Shown here: one piece after another, positions 61,943 through 64,000 of the stretch | Layout of the letters: each line of letters begins with the position of its first letter | Numbering within the stretch: position 1 is the stretch's first letter | NCBI RefSeq assembly: GCF_029581355.1 | Contig: NZ_CP120849.1 | Coordinates: forward strand, 5,302,501 to 5,366,500 | Source: Parabacteroides chongii | GTDB lineage: Bacteria; Bacteroidota; Bacteroidia; Bacteroidales; Tannerellaceae | DNA: 64,000 bases | Direction of reading: 5' to 3' | Made by a program: the position numbers and the translations under genes | Notes under the pieces: generated by a model | What the model saw: the letters and a program-made list of their open reading frames with translations, nothing else | Databases searched by the model: none | What the model was told of the DNA's origin: nothing

Positions 61943-62581
61943 TTATTCTTCCTTCAAATCTTCATTACGCATCCCCTTCAACCAGTTCTCGCGCAACACA
62001 TAATACTTCTGCTTCCCTCTCCCCAGCCAGGTCAGCTTGCCCTGCTCGTTCAGCTTTTTCAAATCCTTCAGTGCCTGGTAACGGCTGCAATGGTTGAACA
62101 ACATACAATCGGTGGAAGAGACCAGTCGCTCCTTTTTTAATTTGGACAGGATGTTATCCAGCCGTTCTTTTTCTGCGATCTCTTTGCGTTTCGGAAGGAC
62201 GGCACGGACAAGAGGCATCACTTTCAACTTATGTTTCAAGTCCGGAGAAGTACGGTAGACAACATTGTTGAAACTGATCGATTCGGCACGGATTTGTTTA
62301 GGGTCAGTGATACCTTTCGGGGTCTTTAGTGTCACAGAGAAGTTACCGACGCCTTCGATATCAACCGTCTCACCCTCACGCAGATGGTAATGCAACTGTT
62401 CGGACAAAGCCCTGATAACCCCTTTTACGTCACCTGAAGTGAATGTCGACCGTCCGGCTATCTCTTCAGCCAACTGGTCGGTCGTGATCTTACCACCGGA
62501 GACGACTTTGGCATACAGCGAACCTGTTTCTCCCGTTTCCCGGTTCGGTGGATTCTTATAAAACGTATATTTAGCACACAT
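61943..62581 (-). CDS. HU-domain protein with C-terminal winged-helix-like region
   Basis: 212 residues. The HU/IHF-like domain covers about 1-125 (GGKITTDQLAEEIAGRSTFTSGDVKGVIRALSEQLHYHLREGETVDIEGVGNFSVTL), which is the Bacteroidetes HU-like type. Residues about 135-195 look like a winged helix (ERLVSSTDCMLFNHCSRYQALKDLKKLNEQGKLTWLGRGKQKYYVL). It leads the three-gene cassette and is divergent from yaaA across dyad array 5. Confidence 0.85.
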   Translation of the reverse strand: MCAKYTFYKNPPNRETGETGSLYAKVVSGGKITTDQLAEEIAGRSTFTSGDVKGVIRALSEQLHYHLREGETVDIEGVGNFSVTLKTPKGITDPKQIRAESISFNNVVYRTSPDLKHKLKVMPLVRAVLPKRKEIAEKERLDNILSKLKKERLVSSTDCMLFNHCSRYQALKDLKKLNEQGKLTWLGRGKQKYYVLRENWLKGMRNEDLKEE

Positions 62582-62656
62582 ATACAGTAGATTTAAGTTT
62601 TAAGTCCTTATTATTTAGTTCGAAAGATAGCAATAATTTTTCTTTTTCACAAGCAT

Positions 62657-62721
62657 AAAATCAATTTTGAGCTAGCTAAAAATCAAATTCGAGCATGCTG
62701 AAAATTGATTTCGAGCTTGCT
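62657..62721. repeat. Phased dyad array 5 (AGC-TAGCT class alternating with AT-rich dyads)
   Basis: AGCTAGCT (centre 62673.5), AGCATGCT (62695.5) and AGCTTGCT (62717.5) lie exactly 22 bp apart. AT-rich dyads AAAATCAATTTT (62662.5), AAATCAAATT (about 62685) and AAAATTGATTTC (about 62706) fall about halfway between them. A dyad centre thus appears about every 11 bp. It lies between the divergent HU-like gene and yaaA. Confidence 0.82.
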
Positions 62722-62831
62722 CAAAAGTAAAAAAATAAGGGAGAAAAATAATAGTTATTCGTATGTTTTGAGTTAGAATATAGGAAAGAAAACACTAAAT
62801 TTACCCGATAAACCAGAAACAACATATAAAT

Positions 62832-63596
62832 ATGCTAATTATATTAACGTCGGCAAAAACAATGACCGGTACTTCCAAGATAAAAGCGCCCGCAGGGACA
62901 ACACCCCGTTTCACACAGGAAGCGACGGAAATAGCCCTGAATATGGCACAGTTCTCTGCCGATGAACTGAAAAAGATATTGAAGCTCAACCCCAAGCTGG
63001 CGCTGGAGAATTACAACCGGTTCCAGGAATTCCATACGGAAGAAGTGCATCCGCTACAGGCGTTGCTGGCATACACGGGCGTTGTTTTCAAGAATATCAA
63101 CCCGAAGGACTTTTCGGAAGAAGATTTTCTGTACGCCAACGACCATCTGCGGATCGCTTCCATCTGCTACGGCCTGCTCCGTCCGCTCGACCTGATCAAG
63201 CCTTACCGGATGGAATATGAAGTGAAACTGCCGGAACTGGGCGAAGGGAATATGTATAATTACTGGCGTCCGCGTCAGACCCAGCTGCTGATCGATGAAG
63301 TGAAAAAGAACGGTAATATCCTGATGAACCTTGCCAGCCAGGAGATACAGGGAGCCTACAATTGGAAAGAGGTGGAAAAAGCCGTCCGCATCATCACGCC
63401 GGAGTTCAAGGTTTGGAAAGACGGAAAAGCACAAACAATTGTCATTTACACGAAAATGGCACGCGGACAAATGACCCGGTATATGCTGAAAAACCGGATC
63501 ACTGATCCTGAAGAGCTCAAACAATTCTCCTGGGAAGGGTTTACTTATGACGAGAGCTTGTCAGAAGGGGATAATTGGGTTTTCCTGCAAAGCTAA
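62832..63596 (+). CDS. yaaA: YaaA family peroxide-stress protein (DUF328)
   Basis: 254 residues with YaaA signatures: MLIILTSAKTMTG at the N-terminus, FSEEDFLYANDHLRIASICYGLLRPLDLIKPYRMEY, LMNLASQEIQGAYNWKEV, and the C-terminal MARGQMTRYMLKNRI with FSWEGFTYDESLSEGDNWVFL. In E. coli YaaA limits free iron during peroxide stress. The length is normal. Only a near-consensus -7 (TAAATTTA, near 62795) is seen. Confidence 0.94.
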   Translation: MLIILTSAKTMTGTSKIKAPAGTTPRFTQEATEIALNMAQFSADELKKILKLNPKLALENYNRFQEFHTEEVHPLQALLAYTGVVFKNINPKDFSEEDFLYANDHLRIASICYGLLRPLDLIKPYRMEYEVKLPELGEGNMYNYWRPRQTQLLIDEVKKNGNILMNLASQEIQGAYNWKEVEKAVRIITPEFKVWKDGKAQTIVIYTKMARGQMTRYMLKNRITDPEELKQFSWEGFTYDESLSEGDNWVFLQS

Positions 63597-63676
63597 ATAC
63601 AAAAGATTGCCCTTCCACTCAATAATTCAGGAAGAGAAACGTTATATTTACGTTCCTTTTTTAAACGACTTATGAA

Positions 63677-64000
63677 ATGAAAAAGACCTGTTTACTATTA
63701 CTCTTGCTCGTCGGGATAATCTATATACATGAAGGTTTCCGGATTATCAGCGACGATATGCCGGTGAAAAGTACCACCAAAGGTTCCCTATCGGACATTG
63801 CCGACGAGGTGATAGCCATTCCGCTGGAAACGAAATCGGACTGCCGGCTGAAATATGCCACACAGATCAAACGCGACAGGAATGAATTGTTCCTGGTTAG
63901 CAACGGGCAGCTTTATCATTTCGACTGCTCCGGCAAGTTCGTCAACCGCATTACCAGCAACCAGCATTTCCCCGTTGCCGATTACGTCATCAATCCGCTC
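63677..64000 (+). CDS. 6-bladed beta-propeller protein, partial (cut by window end)
   Basis: The first 108 codons of a frame still open at the last base. ATG 63677 follows an ATG-AAA-TGA frame at 63672. A hydrophobic N-terminus (CLLLLLLVGIIYI) acts as signal or anchor. SDIADEVIAIPLETKSDCRLKYATQIKRD then NELFLVSNGQLYHFDCSGKFVNRI is the start of the Bacteroidales 6-bladed beta-propeller family, extracellular proteins of unknown function. The 3' part lies outside the window. Confidence 0.8.
   Translation, partial: MKKTCLLLLLLVGIIYIHEGFRIISDDMPVKSTTKGSLSDIADEVIAIPLETKSDCRLKYATQIKRDRNELFLVSNGQLYHFDCSGKFVNRITSNQHFPVADYVINPL

Overview
The window reads as chromosomal DNA of a gut-type member of the order Bacteroidales, most likely Parabacteroides or a close relative (genus level is inference). 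Reasons: the -7 element TAnnTTTG stands in front of many genes and clear Shine-Dalgarno sequences are mostly missing. The gene content is typical of that order: DUF5686, DUF5916, DUF1460, DUF4199 and DUF4136-like proteins, a partial 6-bladed beta-propeller lipoprotein, lipocalin-like lipoproteins, and a threonine operon with an ApgM-like protein in the homoserine kinase position. No rRNA, transposase, integrase, CRISPR array or prophage was seen.

Layout. 0.4-8.6 kb: prmA, three small membrane-stress proteins, a tiny lipoprotein, gapA, miaA-kdsA, a Crp-like regulator and a DUF5686 outer-membrane protein. 8.6-15.4 kb (minus strand): DUF1460, uvrB-pspC, DUF5916, cutC. 15.5-20.8 kb: an EamA transporter, an AT-rich metallo-beta-lactamase-like gene with altered zinc ligands, the remnant of an esterase, an EmrAB-type efflux pair and an orphan MNT nucleotidyltransferase. 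21.1-26.6 kb: the threonine operon thrA-apgM-thrC, interrupted after thrA by a four-helix-bundle gene that lies between near-perfect inverted repeats. 26.7-34 kb: DUF488, a ferritin-like protein, DUF695, a BASS-type transporter, a GNAT protein, gcvT-pepT and a PurF homologue without its catalytic cysteine. 34.5-41.7 kb: SRP RNA and tRNA-Thr, DUF4199, a polyprenyl-phosphate glycosyltransferase, mntP, an IlvD/Edd dehydratase, apbE, a small cupin-like protein, an outer-membrane barrel and an RRM protein. 42.1-46.8 kb: an inositol-phosphate/CDP-alcohol cluster (inositol-3-phosphate synthase, nucleotidyltransferase, ATP-grasp, CDP-alcohol phosphotransferase, HAD phosphatase). 46.8-54.2 kb: envelope proteins and a family 2 glycosidase. 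54.3-64 kb: clpB, an ECF sigma factor with a membrane partner, lipoproteins, an ADP-ribosylglycohydrolase, a cassette of HU-wHTH, UDG-like and PLD-like genes, yaaA and a beta-propeller gene cut by the window edge.

The most unusual signal is non-coding. Five intergenic regions (about 219, 9512, 26635, 34126 and 62657) each hold an array of short half-sites in strictly alternating orientation, so that dyad centres recur about every 11 bp (10.75 to 11.5), one turn of B-DNA. The half-site sequence differs completely from locus to locus, but the geometry is the same. I know no named element of this form. It is not CRISPR, because there are no unique spacers. Other items worth checking are the catalytic-Cys-less PurF, the metal-ligand-altered lactamase homologue, the interrupted thr operon, the inositol cluster with an ATP-grasp gene, the HU/UDG/PLD cassette, a 191-bp element with complementary-loop hairpins at its ends, and a terminator whose stem contains the promoter of the next gene.
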